Assembly (NCBI GenBank): GCA_029781825.1
Contig: JAKOVY010000032.1
Span: 1-64,000 of the forward strand
Reading direction: 5' to 3'
Length of the DNA: 64,000 bases
From: Bacillota bacterium
GTDB taxonomy: Bacteria > Bacillota > Syntrophomonadia > Syntrophomonadales > DTU052
Part shown: one piece after another, positions 47,493-55,925 of the stretch
How positions within the stretch are numbered: the first letter of the stretch is position 1
Layout: each line of letters begins with the position of its first letter
The notes under the pieces: generated by a model
Seen by the model: only the letters and a program-made list of their open reading frames with translations
Databases searched by the model: none
Told to the model about the DNA's origin: nothing
Program-made: the position numbers and the translations under genes

Positions 47493-48752
47493 ATGAGAGT
47501 AGCCATGCTTACCTGGGAATACCCTCCTCGAATCGTAGGGGGCCTGGCAATGCACGTTTACGACCTGTCAACCACTCTGGCCCGCAGCGGGATAGATGTA
47601 ACAGTGATAACCGTAAATGATCAGGGATTGGCGGAACGGGAAGACATGAACGGAGTCAGGGTCATCCGGGTATACCCGTACGACCTGCCTTCCAGGGATA
47701 TCGTCAACTGGGCAGTCCAGCTTAATGTGGCTATGCTGGAAAAGGCCGTTCAGGAAATCAGTCGGGAAGGACCGTTTCATATAGTTCATGCCCATGACTG
47801 GTTGGTCGCCTATGCCGCCAGGGTGCTGAAACACTCGCATCAGATACCCCTGATTGCCACTATTCACGCTACTGAGCACGGCCGCAACAACGGGCTTCAT
47901 AATGATGTCCAGCGCGACATAAGCAACATCGAGTGGTGGTTAACCTATGAAGCCTGGAAGGTCATCTGCTGTTCCAGGTATATGGTGGATGAATTAAGCC
48001 GAGTCTTTAACCTGCCCCGGGACAAGACGGTACTCATTCCCAACGGTGTTCACGCGGAACGGTTCAGGGATCGCCAGGTTCCGGCCGATTTCAAAAACCG
48101 ATTCGCTCTCCCCCACGAGAAGATCGTTTATTACATCGGTCGGCTGGTGCGGGAGAAGGGGGTTCAGGTGCTGATTGACGCGGCTTTTAAGGTGCTGGCT
48201 TATGAGCCTGATGCCAAGTTTGTAATAGCAGGCACCGGTCCTTATGAGAACTACCTCCGCAACAAAGCCCGTGATATGGGTTTGGGCGACAAGATGCTCT
48301 TTACCGGTTACCTCAGCAACGATGACCGGGATATGCTTTACCTGATTGCGAGCGTCGCCGTATTTCCAAGTCTCTACGAACCTTTTGGCATAGTAGCTTT
48401 GGAAGCCATGGCCGCCGGTACGCCGGTAGTGGTATCGGACAGCGGCGGTCTGGCGGAGATCGTGAAACACGAGGAGGATGGATTGCACGCCATTACCGGT
48501 TCGGCCAGTTCTCTGGCCGATCAGATATTGAGGGTGTTGAAGAACGATTTTCTGGCCAAAAAACTGCGGGACCAGGCCCTGCAGAAGATAAAAACCATGT
48601 ATGACTGGCGGGTAATCGCCAGAAAAACCGTCGATGTATATGAAACCGTGCTTCGCGAAAACTGTGCCCAATTGCGGGACGCCGGCCGAATGTCCTGGAT
48701 GCCGTCGCTTACCAAAAAGTACAACTACCGCAGCAAGGGGGTGATCAGTTGA
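47493..48752 (+). CDS. Glycosyltransferase family 4, glycogen/alpha-glucan synthase-like
   Basis: This is a 419-residue GT-B retaining glycosyltransferase. The N-terminal half begins MRVAMLTWEYPPRIVGGLAM, with the acceptor-side glycine loop. The C-terminal half has the donor-binding GRLVREKGVQVLIDA, AGTGPYENYL and the E-x7-E motif in SLYEPFGIVALEAMAAG. Members of this group act as glycogen synthases or alpha-maltose-1-phosphate synthases in some bacteria and archaea. The neighbours (CBM25 proteins, a sugar nucleotidyltransferase, GlgA) favour glycogen metabolism, but donor and product are not fixed by sequence. AGGAGG precedes the ATG. The stop overlaps the next gene (TTGA). Confidence 0.87.
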   Translation: MRVAMLTWEYPPRIVGGLAMHVYDLSTTLARSGIDVTVITVNDQGLAEREDMNGVRVIRVYPYDLPSRDIVNWAVQLNVAMLEKAVQEISREGPFHIVHAHDWLVAYAARVLKHSHQIPLIATIHATEHGRNNGLHNDVQRDISNIEWWLTYEAWKVICCSRYMVDELSRVFNLPRDKTVLIPNGVHAERFRDRQVPADFKNRFALPHEKIVYYIGRLVREKGVQVLIDAAFKVLAYEPDAKFVIAGTGPYENYLRNKARDMGLGDKMLFTGYLSNDDRDMLYLIASVAVFPSLYEPFGIVALEAMAAGTPVVVSDSGGLAEIVKHEEDGLHAITGSASSLADQILRVLKNDFLAKKLRDQALQKIKTMYDWRVIARKTVDVYETVLRENCAQLRDAGRMSWMPSLTKKYNYRSKGVIS

Positions 48753-51178
48753 AAGCGGTTGTAATGGCCGGCGGCGAAGGGACCCGCTTAAGACCTCTTA
48801 CCTGCAACATACCCAAACCGATGATGCCGGTGTTCGACAAGCCGGTGATGGAGTACAGCCTCGAATTATTGAAAAAGTATGGTATTAAGGATATTGCGGT
48901 CACCCTGCAGTATCTCCCCGGCGCGGTTGAAGGGTATTTTCAGAACGGCCGGGATATGGGATTGAACATAAGATACTTTATTGAGGATACCCCGCTGGGA
49001 ACCGCAGGCAGTGTCAAGAATGCCGAAGAGTTCCTGGATGAAACCTTTATTGTTATCAGCGGAGACGCCCTAACCGATTTTCCGCTCAATGAAGCCTTTG
49101 AATTCCACCGCTCCCGGGGTGCCCTGGCTACTCTGGTGCTGACCAGGGTGGAATCACCCCTGGAGTATGGTCTGGTGCTAACCGATCAGGACGGACGAAT
49201 ACGGCGCTTTCTGGAAAAACCCTCCTGGGGCGAGGTTTTCAGCGATACGGTTAATACCGGGATCTACATCCTGGAGCCGGAAGCCCTTCAGTATATAAAG
49301 CCGAAAACAGTATTCGACTTTTCCCGGGACCTGTTTCCTTATTTCCTGGCCCAGGGCAAAGCCCTGTACGGGTGTATCCTGCAGGGGTACTGGTGTGACA
49401 TCGGGAACTGCCGGCAGTACCGTCAGGTCCATATTGATATTCTGGACGGCAAGGTAAAGGTGGATATCCCCGGGGAGCGCAACGGCGATATCATAATTGG
49501 GAAAGGCTGCCATATTGCCCCTCGGGTACACATGGAAGGCCCTCTTTACATTGGCGCCAACTCCTATATTGCCTCCGGAGCCCGCATCCTGTCTTATACA
49601 GTCCTGGGACAGGGGACTTTGGTGGAAGCAAACGCCTCGATAAAAAGGTCGGTGATCGGTCGGGATTCCCTGATCGGCCCCGGGGTTGAGATCAGAGGCG
49701 CCATCTTTGGGGAGGGAGTCAAGGCCAAGACCCGGAGTTCAATTTTTGAAGGTGCGGTCATAGGCGACAGGACCGTAATCGAGGAAGATGTGATAATCAA
49801 GCCTGATGTGAAGATATGGCCGCAGAAGGTGATTGAAACCGGTACAGTGGTCGGCGAGAGTGTGGTCTGGTCGGAAAAAGTACCCCGCAGCATATTCACT
49901 CGCTGGGGGATTGCCGGCGACATTAACGGAAGGCTCGCGCCGGAGCGGTTGGCACAGTTGGGAAGGGCCATTGGGACCCTCCTGCCCGTTGATTCAAGAG
50001 TGGTGGTGGGATACGACTGGTCGACCCCCGGTCGGATGGCCAAGCAGTCCCTGGAAGTTGGGCTCATGGCTTCCGGTTTGGAGATTCTCGACATCGGCAG
50101 GGCCCCCGTGACCGCTCTCCGCTATGCAACCAATCAGTTGAAAGGCCAGCAGGGGTTTCACCTTATGTCCAGGGGGGACCAGCTCCTGATCAAGATAGTG
50201 AACCGGCAGGGAATCGATCTTACTAAGTCTGAAGAACGCAAGATTGAAAACCTCCTTAACCGGGAGGAGTACCGCCCGGTGATGGCGGAACGGATTCGTG
50301 AACCCCAATATGTCCCGGATATGGTGGGAGCCTATCTCAAAAGTATTGTTCGGGAAATTGACCCCGGTCTGATAGCCCGTCAGCGGTTTCGAGTGGCGGT
50401 AGCTGCCGAGAGCATAAAGCTCACTGATCTGGCAGTAAAGCTCCTGGACCGGATAGACTGTGATGTGGTCCGGGTTGACGGGCCGCCGATTAACGGGGAT
50501 GCAGAGGCGGCCCTGGACAGCCTGGTTTCCGAGAGCTCCCGATCCGGAGCCGATCTGGGCATCTATCTGAGCAACGGTGGACAGCAACTGTGTCTCATAT
50601 CACCGAAAGGTCGGGTGATAAAGGATGAGTATCTGCTGGCGGTTACTTCTCTGCTTTTTGCCGAACGTTACGGTGCTGTTTACCTGCCATCCGATGCCCC
50701 CATGGTTATCGAACGCTTTGCCAGGCAGATGGGGAAAGAGGTAAGGAGAACCCGGGCGGCTGCCGGTGAATTCATGAGCAAGCTGGTTGAGGGGGGCGAG
50801 TGGGAACAGCTCCGATTCTACTGGGACGGTTTTTACCTCGCGGCCAAGCTGCTGGAACTGATGGCGCGTATGGATGCGGATCTGGATCAGCTGCTGGCGG
50901 GGCTGCCCCTGTTTTTCTATGACAAGAGAGAGCTTCCTGTTTCCTGGAGACAGAAGGGGAGGGTAATACGGCGCCTGGCGGAGACCTCCCCCGGAAGCGA
51001 GGCCCAGGATCTTGAAGGAATCCGGGTGTGGAGCGACGAGGGGAGCAGTCTCATTCTGCCGGACGAGGACCGTCCGATCTGCCGTATTTACTCCGAGGCT
51101 TTCTCTCAGGAAATAGCGCAATCCCTGACCGAGTTCTGCGTTGAGACCATTAAAAAGATATGTCAGGAGGAGGAATAA
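48749..51178 (+). CDS. Sugar nucleotidyltransferase fused to a degenerate phosphomutase
   Basis: The 809-residue protein has three parts. Residues 1-235 form a nucleotidyltransferase (AGGEGTRLRPLTCNIPKPMMPV, then DTPLGTAGSV and SGDALTDF). Residues about 250-370 form a left-handed beta-helix of hexapeptide repeats (IGKGCHIAP, IGANSYIAS, VIGRDSLIGP). The rest matches the phosphoglucomutase/phosphomannomutase fold. The mutase phosphoserine loop (TASHNP) is missing, replaced by HLMSRGDQLL, and no DGDxDR metal loop is seen. The mutase half is thus probably inactive and may be regulatory. Such fusions are annotated as GDP-mannose or glucose-1-phosphate transferases. TTG at 48749 overlaps the previous stop. 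Confidence 0.88.
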   Translation: MKAVVMAGGEGTRLRPLTCNIPKPMMPVFDKPVMEYSLELLKKYGIKDIAVTLQYLPGAVEGYFQNGRDMGLNIRYFIEDTPLGTAGSVKNAEEFLDETFIVISGDALTDFPLNEAFEFHRSRGALATLVLTRVESPLEYGLVLTDQDGRIRRFLEKPSWGEVFSDTVNTGIYILEPEALQYIKPKTVFDFSRDLFPYFLAQGKALYGCILQGYWCDIGNCRQYRQVHIDILDGKVKVDIPGERNGDIIIGKGCHIAPRVHMEGPLYIGANSYIASGARILSYTVLGQGTLVEANASIKRSVIGRDSLIGPGVEIRGAIFGEGVKAKTRSSIFEGAVIGDRTVIEEDVIIKPDVKIWPQKVIETGTVVGESVVWSEKVPRSIFTRWGIAGDINGRLAPERLAQLGRAIGTLLPVDSRVVVGYDWSTPGRMAKQSLEVGLMASGLEILDIGRAPVTALRYATNQLKGQQGFHLMSRGDQLLIKIVNRQGIDLTKSEERKIENLLNREEYRPVMAERIREPQYVPDMVGAYLKSIVREIDPGLIARQRFRVAVAAESIKLTDLAVKLLDRIDCDVVRVDGPPINGDAEAALDSLVSESSRSGADLGIYLSNGGQQLCLISPKGRVIKDEYLLAVTSLLFAERYGAVYLPSDAPMVIERFARQMGKEVRRTRAAAGEFMSKLVEGGEWEQLRFYWDGFYLAAKLLELMARMDADLDQLLAGLPLFFYDKRELPVSWRQKGRVIRRLAETSPGSEAQDLEGIRVWSDEGSSLILPDEDRPICRIYSEAFSQEIAQSLTEFCVETIKKICQEEE

Positions 51179-51247
51179 TCTGTGGGGGATAGTTTTGGAC
51201 GATCTACCCATGCTATAGAATGAGTACCCAGGATAGGAGGTAGAAAT

Positions 51248-52243
51248 ATGCCTGAGTTAAGGCAGGAACCGCTTACCAGGCGGTGGGTCATAATATCGAC
51301 CGAGCGGGCCAAAAGACCTCAGGATTTTAAACCAAAACCCATTGAATCCCATACCGGTGACTGTGTGTTTTGTGCCGGCAATGAAGAAAAAACACCCCCT
51401 GAGATCTGGGCGTACCGTTCACCGGGAACCGGCAGGGACCAGCCGGGATGGTGGGTGCGGACCATTCCCAATAAATTCCCGGCTTTGGGTATTGAGGGAG
51501 AAATGAATGAAAGGGTGAATGGTCTGCACAAAACGATGAACGGCATCGGTGCCCATGAGGTCATTGTTGAAACCCCCAAACACCAGGTGGAGTTCTTTCA
51601 TCATCCGGTCCAGCAGATAGAAGAGATCATAAGGATGTGGCGGGATCGATACCTCGATCTGCGTCAGGACAAGAGATTGAAATACATCATGGTATTTAAG
51701 AATGAAGGCCCGGAAGCCGGGGCTTCCCTGGAACATGCTCACAGTCAGCTGGTGGCTCTGCCTCTTTTGCCCAAAGCCATAGAGGAAGAAATAGAAGGCC
51801 TCAAAATGCATCTTAAGGCCACCAACCGTTGTCTGTTCTGTGATATGGTTTACCAGGAAGGAGAGGACGGAACAAGATTGGTGGCCGAATCCGACACCAT
51901 GCTGGCCTTCTGTCCCTATGCTTCCCGTTTTCCTTTTGAGACCTGGATCGTACCCAAACGGCACGAACCTGATTTTGGTCTCATTTCCGAGAACGAGGTT
52001 CATGATCTGGGAACAACCTTAAGAGAAGTTTTGGTCAAGTTTTCAATGGTTCTGGGGAGTCCTCCCTACAACCTATTGCTCCACTCCACACCGGTTAATG
52101 TGCACATAGGGGTGTCCTACCACTGGCATATAGAAATCCTTCCGCGTTTGACCAAAACAGCGGGTCTTGAGTTCGGTACGGACATTTTTATCAATCCCAC
52201 TCCTCCGGAGGTGGCAGCCGAGTCCCTGCGGCGTTATCACTAA
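51248..52243 (+). CDS. galT: Galactose-1-phosphate uridylyltransferase family protein (GalT-like)
   Basis: This 331-residue protein of the HIT superfamily swaps nucleotides between sugar phosphates. It has two CxxC pairs (CVFCAGNE and CLFCDMVYQ) and the nucleophile motif HAHSQLVALP, where classical GalT has HPHGQ. The second half carries FETWIVPKRHEPDFG and YHWHIEILPR. The HAHSQ variant is also found in enzymes that act on ADP-glucose, so in this glycogen-type cluster the nucleotide may be ADP. RBS AGGAGG precedes the ATG by seven bases. It follows the nucleotidyltransferase fusion by 69 bases. Confidence 0.88.
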   Translation: MPELRQEPLTRRWVIISTERAKRPQDFKPKPIESHTGDCVFCAGNEEKTPPEIWAYRSPGTGRDQPGWWVRTIPNKFPALGIEGEMNERVNGLHKTMNGIGAHEVIVETPKHQVEFFHHPVQQIEEIIRMWRDRYLDLRQDKRLKYIMVFKNEGPEAGASLEHAHSQLVALPLLPKAIEEEIEGLKMHLKATNRCLFCDMVYQEGEDGTRLVAESDTMLAFCPYASRFPFETWIVPKRHEPDFGLISENEVHDLGTTLREVLVKFSMVLGSPPYNLLLHSTPVNVHIGVSYHWHIEILPRLTKTAGLEFGTDIFINPTPPEVAAESLRRYH

Positions 52244-52313
52244 CCAGGACGCCGGGGCGTGAACCCTCGGCGCTTTGATTTTCGAGGCTTGGAAAGGAGC
52301 GATCTATGAGTAG

Positions 52314-53765
52314 ATGAAGATACTGATAGCTGCATCAGAGATGACACCCTTCGCGAAGACAGGCGGTTTGGCGGATGTGGTGGGATCTCTGCCCAAAGAG
52401 TTGAAAATCCTCGGACACGATGTCCGGGTGGTCATCCCTTGCTACAAGCAGGTCATAGCAGGGGAATACCTGACGGACCTTCCGGTACCCATGGACGGTC
52501 ATTTGGAAACTGCAATCATTCGTCATGCCGCCATAAAATCTGGTAACAGCGAAATCCCGGTTTACCTGGTGGACAACTACAGGTATTTCTACCGCGATAG
52601 GATGTACGGGTATAATGATGAGTTTGACCGCTTCAATTTCTTCACCAAGGCCAGCCTGGCGATGCTCCCTTATATTGCTTTTCAGCCGGATGTGATCCAC
52701 TGTAATGACTGGCACACGGCTCTGATTCCCCTCTTCCTGAAAGTAAAATTCATGGAGGAACCGTTCTTCCAGAAGATGGCCACCATCTTCACCATACACA
52801 ACCTGCAGTACCAGGGTAAGTTTCCCCGGGGAGTCCTGGGAGCCCTGGGTTTGGATGATTCTTACTTCACTCCCGAGGAACTCGAGTATTACGGGGAAGT
52901 AAACTTCATGAAGGCGGGGATCTTATACGGTGATGTCATCAACACCGTGAGCAAGAAATATGCGACCGAGATTCAAACCGCGGAACTGGGGGAGGGCCTG
53001 GACGGACTGCTCCGGAAACGGGCCCTGGACCTGTACGGCATTTTGAATGGTCTCGATTACGATGAGTTTAACCCCAGTAAGGATGAGAAGATTTATGTAA
53101 AATACGATGTTAATTCTCTGGACAAAAAGCGGGAAAACAAGTACCGCTTGCAGAAGGAACTGGGTCTCAGCATGGGTGATATACCTCTGGTTGGTATCAT
53201 CACCCGCCTGGCATCTCAAAAGGGACTGGACCTGATTGCGGCGGTTATCGACCAGATAATTGGTATGGGCGTCCAGTTTGTATTGCTGGGAACCGGCGAG
53301 GATTACTATGAAAGGCTGTTTGCGGAAGTTAAAATGCGTTACCCCCAGCAAACCTCCATTAACCTGGGATTTGATGCGGTATTGGCACAAAAGATTTACG
53401 CCGGCTCCGACATCTTTTTGATGCCTTCACGATTTGAACCATGTGGACTGGGACAGCTGATTTCCCTGCGTTACGGAACTATCCCGGTTGTCAGGCGCAC
53501 CGGCGGTCTGGAGGATACCATAAAGAACTACGATCCGGAAACCGGATACGGTAATGGATTTGATTTCGTGGAATATGCTCCGGATAAACTTCTTGATGCC
53601 TTGAACCGGGCGGTTACTCTTTACCGAACCAATCCCAAAGCATGGAACAAACTGGTTCGATCGGCTATGAATATGGATTTTTCTTGGAACCGTTCGGCGA
53701 TTAAGTACCTGGAACTTTACGAGAAAGCCATAAACAAACACAAAATGCATATGAGAGCCGTTTAA
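52314..53765 (+). CDS. glgA: Glycogen synthase (GT5)
   Basis: GlgA adds glucose from ADP-glucose to the growing alpha-1,4-glucan. The 483-residue protein has the ADP-glucose loop KTGGLADVVGSLP at residues 15-27, VIHCNDWHTALIP, TIHNLQYQG, ITRLASQKGLDLI, and SRFEPCGLGQLISLRYG near the active site. The start is unusual: the ribosome site AGGAG is 14 bases away, and a three-codon frame (ATG AGT AGA TGA, 52306-52317) with better spacing overlaps the glgA ATG. glgC and glgB are not in the window. A terminator follows. Confidence 0.96.
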   Translation: MKILIAASEMTPFAKTGGLADVVGSLPKELKILGHDVRVVIPCYKQVIAGEYLTDLPVPMDGHLETAIIRHAAIKSGNSEIPVYLVDNYRYFYRDRMYGYNDEFDRFNFFTKASLAMLPYIAFQPDVIHCNDWHTALIPLFLKVKFMEEPFFQKMATIFTIHNLQYQGKFPRGVLGALGLDDSYFTPEELEYYGEVNFMKAGILYGDVINTVSKKYATEIQTAELGEGLDGLLRKRALDLYGILNGLDYDEFNPSKDEKIYVKYDVNSLDKKRENKYRLQKELGLSMGDIPLVGIITRLASQKGLDLIAAVIDQIIGMGVQFVLLGTGEDYYERLFAEVKMRYPQQTSINLGFDAVLAQKIYAGSDIFLMPSRFEPCGLGQLISLRYGTIPVVRRTGGLEDTIKNYDPETGYGNGFDFVEYAPDKLLDALNRAVTLYRTNPKAWNKLVRSAMNMDFSWNRSAIKYLELYEKAINKHKMHMRAV

Positions 53766-53767
53766 GA

Positions 53768-53827
53768 ACCGGCAGGCAAACCGGTTTTACCATGGGGTGC
53801 CGTTTGTTTGCCGGTCTCTGGATTTTT
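53768..53827 (+). terminator. Intrinsic terminator after glgA
   Basis: ACCGGCA-GG-CAAAC (53768-53781) pairs with GTTTG-TT-TGCCGGT (53802-53815), leaving one 2x2 internal loop. It is followed by six T at 53822-53827. Confidence 0.75.
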
Positions 53828-53895
53828 TGCCGTTAACAGCAATTACCTGATATTATAGAATTGATAACCGAAGTGGTTTGAGAGGAGGGAGGCGT

Positions 53896-54291
53896 TTGAC
53901 CAGAATAAGAGAAATCATGTCCAGTCCGGTGATTACGGTCTCACCCCGCAATTCCATTCAAGAAGCTCTGGAGATAATGAGGGAAAATGATACCCGACGC
54001 CTGCCGGTGACTGATGGAGGAAAACTGGTGGGGATGTTGGTTCAGCACGATATTGAAAAGGCCTTACGCAGTCCGGGCAGGATACCGCATACCCCGGTGG
54101 AATGGGTAATGACCAAACAAGTCTATTATGTGTCCCCGGAGGACACGGTAACCGAAGCTGCCCGCCTGATGACGGATTACAAGATTAGTGCCCTGCCGGT
54201 TCTCGATTCCGGAGCTCTAGTAGGAATCGTAACTGACACAGACCTGCTGCACTTATTGATTAGATTGATTGAAGAGAAGGATTCCAATTGA
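53896..54291 (+). CDS. CBS-domain pair protein
   Basis: The 131-residue protein consists of two CBS domains: IMSSPVITVSPRNSIQEAL to GMLVQHDIEKAL, and VMTKQVYYVSPEDTVTEAA to GIVTDTDLLHLL. Such Bateman modules bind adenine nucleotides such as AMP, ATP or SAM and regulate other proteins. TTG at 53896 has a GGAGG site seven bases upstream. It is free-standing, after the glycogen cluster and before the structured non-coding region, and has no obvious partner. The ligand is unknown. Confidence 0.88.
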   Translation: MTRIREIMSSPVITVSPRNSIQEALEIMRENDTRRLPVTDGGKLVGMLVQHDIEKALRSPGRIPHTPVEWVMTKQVYYVSPEDTVTEAARLMTDYKISALPVLDSGALVGIVTDTDLLHLLIRLIEEKDSN

Positions 54292-54374
54292 CCGATGGTT
54301 CTGTTGCCCGCCCGGGTTGCCCCGGTACCTGCAGACGTGACGCAGTCCGGTTAAAACCAGGTCTTATACAAAAA

Positions 54375-54576
54375 ATTAGAAGGCCCACAGGCCATCTATA
54401 TCAAAACCGGTAAGAACCGAATCTGAAGCTCACGAATGAGCAAGGAAGCCTGTGGGCCTAATGGAAGCCAGCGACGATTACTCCTTAAAAGGAGCGATCA
54501 GGATTTATTCCACCTAATGTGGAGACCTGATCTGATGTCCGAAGACTAGTCGCTGGCTTCTGGGTATATTATGACC
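54375..54576 (+). ncRNA. Candidate structured RNA, unit 1 (elements A1 and B1)
   Basis: Element A1 (54381-54459, 79 nt) is closed by a perfect 12-bp stem, AGGCCCACAGGC with GCCTGTGGGCCT. It contains two hairpins, CGGT-AAGA-ACCG (54408-54419) and GCTC-ACGAAT-GAGC (54428-54441). After four bases, element B1 (54464-54560, 97 nt) is closed by GAAGCCAGCGAC with GTCGCTGGCTTC. It holds three hairpins: CTCCT-TAAA-AGGAG; a long arm GATCAGG/CCTGATC with inner TCCAC-CTAAT-GTGGA; and GTC-CGAA-GAC. Flanks ATTAGAAG (54375) and TATTATGACC (54567-54576) recur around unit 2. The same layout with different paired bases at 54666 strongly suggests selection on RNA structure. The strand is inferred from the position of the downstream terminator. 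No known class is recognised. Confidence 0.7.
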
Positions 54577-54665
54577 GCCGCTCCCGGATTCTATGCAAAA
54601 AAAAATAACGGTTTGGCTGGAAATATTGAGGACCATGGACCGGGCGGCAGGTGCTGTCAAACGGC

Positions 54666-54868
54666 ATTAGAAGACCCGCAGATTCCCAAATCAAATCGAT
54701 ATACTAAAATCGAAATTGAGGCTCTGGGAAGAGCTGGGATATCTGCGGGTCAGCTGGAGACCGGCGGCTTATACTCCGCATAGGAGTGTCCAGGAATTAC
54801 TCCGCAAGGGGAAACCTGGGCTTAGGGTCCGTAGACCGAAGCCGCCGGTCTCTATCGCTATTATGACC
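54666..54868 (+). ncRNA. Candidate structured RNA, unit 2 (elements A2 and B2)
   Basis: Element A2 (54673-54751, 79 nt) is closed by GACCCGCAGAT with ATCTGCGGGTC, extended by TCCCA/TGGGA. Its hairpins are TCGAT/ATCGA (54696-54713) and GCTCT-GGGA-AGAGC (54721-54734). Five bases later element B2 (54757-54852, 96 nt) is closed by a 14-bp stem, GAGACCGGCGGCTT with AAGCCGCCGGTCTC. Its three hairpins are ACTCC-GCATA-GGAGT; CCAGG/CCTGG enclosing CTCC-GCAA-GGGG; and GGTC-CGTA-GACC. Linkers shared with unit 1 include ATCAAA, AATYTGAR, TACTCC, CAGGAATTA-like bases and GTCCGNAGAC. Flanks ATTAGAAG and TATTATGACC are also shared. Confidence 0.7.
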
Positions 54869-54989
54869 AGGGGAATGCAAGTATATACGATACGAACTTG
54901 AAATTTTGTGGCGGGATAACAATTATTTGCAAAAAACAGGTTGTTACCGGCAAAAAGTTGCGGGACTAAATGGGAATCGGCCGCAGGTA

Positions 54990-55072
54990 TGCAATTCCCG
55001 GGGCTGGAGATTGACGGCGGAAACCGCTTAGCCCGTGCAACTCCTGCGACAGTTTGCAATTCCCGGGGCTGG
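54990..55072. repeat. 18-base direct repeat in structured non-coding DNA
   Basis: TGCAATTCCCGGGGCTGG occurs at 54990-55007 and 55055-55072. The second copy begins a hairpin: TTCCCGG pairs with CCGGGAA downstream, enclosing GGGAACGA paired with TCGTTTCC. The first copy is followed by GGCGG-AAA-CCGC. These may be further domains of the RNA upstream. Confidence 0.6.
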
Positions 55073-55267
55073 GAACGACGGGATCGTTTCCATGTTCCGG
55101 GAATCCTTCGTCTAAACCCCCGCAATCAAGACACCTGAAGCGGCTCTGAAGTGTAACTGCTACAACAAATTGGAACGAAGGCAAATAACTTAAATTAAGA
55201 CGCCGGCAGCTGCTTCCGAAGCCGCGAAGAACAATGGCGTCAAACAGGATTAACAAGATGGTCTGCA

Positions 55268-55310
55268 GGCTCAGTTCTCAATTAATGCTGAGAATTGGGC
55301 CTTAAATTTT
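55268..55310 (+). terminator. Terminator-like hairpin ending the non-coding region
   Basis: GGCTCAGTTCTCA (55268-55280) pairs over 13 bp, with two G-T pairs, to TGAGAATTGGGCC (55289-55301), followed by TTAAATTTT. It could end an RNA of up to about 900 nt. Confidence 0.65.
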
Positions 55311-55372
55311 GCCCCTGTTTTATTGCCGGAAAGTTAAAGGAAACCTTATTTTTTTTTGTTAATCGCCAAATA

Positions 55373-55426
55373 TTTATCGATAAACAATAAAAATTTATTG
55401 ATTAATGAGTAATGACCGGCTACAAT
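55373..55426 (+). promoter_or_regulatory. Promoter and two palindromes before the DUF2975-XRE operon
   Basis: TTGATT (55398-55403), 17 bases and TACAAT (55421-55426) form a promoter. Two AT-rich palindromes abut it: TTTATCGATAAA (55373-55384) and CAATAAAAATTTATTG (55385-55400), the latter overlapping the -35. The XRE protein encoded in the operon is a plausible binder. Confidence 0.55.
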
Positions 55427-55458
55427 ATTTTTAAGCATAACCGTTGGGAGGCTGTTGT

Positions 55459-55911
55459 ATGTACAAACCCAGTTTTGTTCACTATCTCACCAAGCTGTTG
55501 GTAGACATAATGTTCTACGGTGGGATCGTCTGCTGTATACTGGTGCCGTTTTTGGTCAGATGGGGCAGCCAGTACTTTGGCTACAAAGAAAGCGTCATAC
55601 TTCCATTCACCATTGTCCTGTTCTGTTCAGGCGTTACGGCGGTATACATCATGTACAATCTGAAGTCGATGTTCAAAACCCTGCTGGGGGGTAATCCGTT
55701 TGTTTGGGAGAATGTCCGCTGTTTTCGGAAACTTGCTGTAGCCAGCTTTGTGATAGCATTGCTTTTCATCATCAAGTGTTTCTTCTGGTTTACGATAGCC
55801 ACGGTGTTAATCGTTCTGGTCTTCGTCATCGCCGGCCTCTTCTGCTTGACCCTGAAAGATGTGTTCAAACAGGCCGTTTACTACAAAGAAGAAAACGATT
55901 ATACCGTGTGA
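55459..55911 (+). CDS. DUF2975-type membrane protein
   Basis: The 150-residue protein has four hydrophobic helices (about residues 13-33, 47-67, 89-109 and 112-132) with a short polar loop SMFKTLLGGNPFVWENVRCFRKLA between the second and third. That loop is typical of DUF2975 proteins, which are regularly encoded just before a small XRE-type regulator, as here. ATG at 55459 has GGGAGG seven bases upstream; an earlier ATG at 55444 lacks one. Function in this family is unknown; a membrane partner or sensor for the regulator is an inference from synteny. Confidence 0.82.
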   Translation: MYKPSFVHYLTKLLVDIMFYGGIVCCILVPFLVRWGSQYFGYKESVILPFTIVLFCSGVTAVYIMYNLKSMFKTLLGGNPFVWENVRCFRKLAVASFVIALLFIIKCFFWFTIATVLIVLVFVIAGLFCLTLKDVFKQAVYYKEENDYTV

Positions 55912-55925
55912 GGAAGTGAAGTGGA

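Larger units (their letters stand above)
54292..55443. other. 1.15-kb region without a credible gene
   Basis: Short open frames exist on both strands, but all cross the inverted repeats, lack ribosome sites or have no recognisable composition. The region holds the two structured RNA units, an 18-base direct repeat with further hairpins, a terminator and the promoter of the next operon. Confidence 0.75.

Noticed and set aside
54464..54852. B elements as tRNA genes
   Set aside because: They have a three-arm layout, but the closing stems are 12-14 bp instead of 7, and no GTTCRAATC T-loop or anticodon arm of the right size is present.
54375..54868. CRISPR array or insertion sequence ends
   Set aside because: The blocks are not identical direct repeats with unique spacers, and no transposase frame or target duplication is seen.
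54571..55256. Short open frames on both strands in the non-coding region
   Set aside because: They run through the inverted repeats, lack ribosome sites and show no family resemblance.
54340..55443. OLE RNA with its membrane partner
   Set aside because: The downstream membrane protein is of the DUF2975 type, not the OLE-associated protein, and the A-B repeat layout does not match the OLE architecture as I know it.
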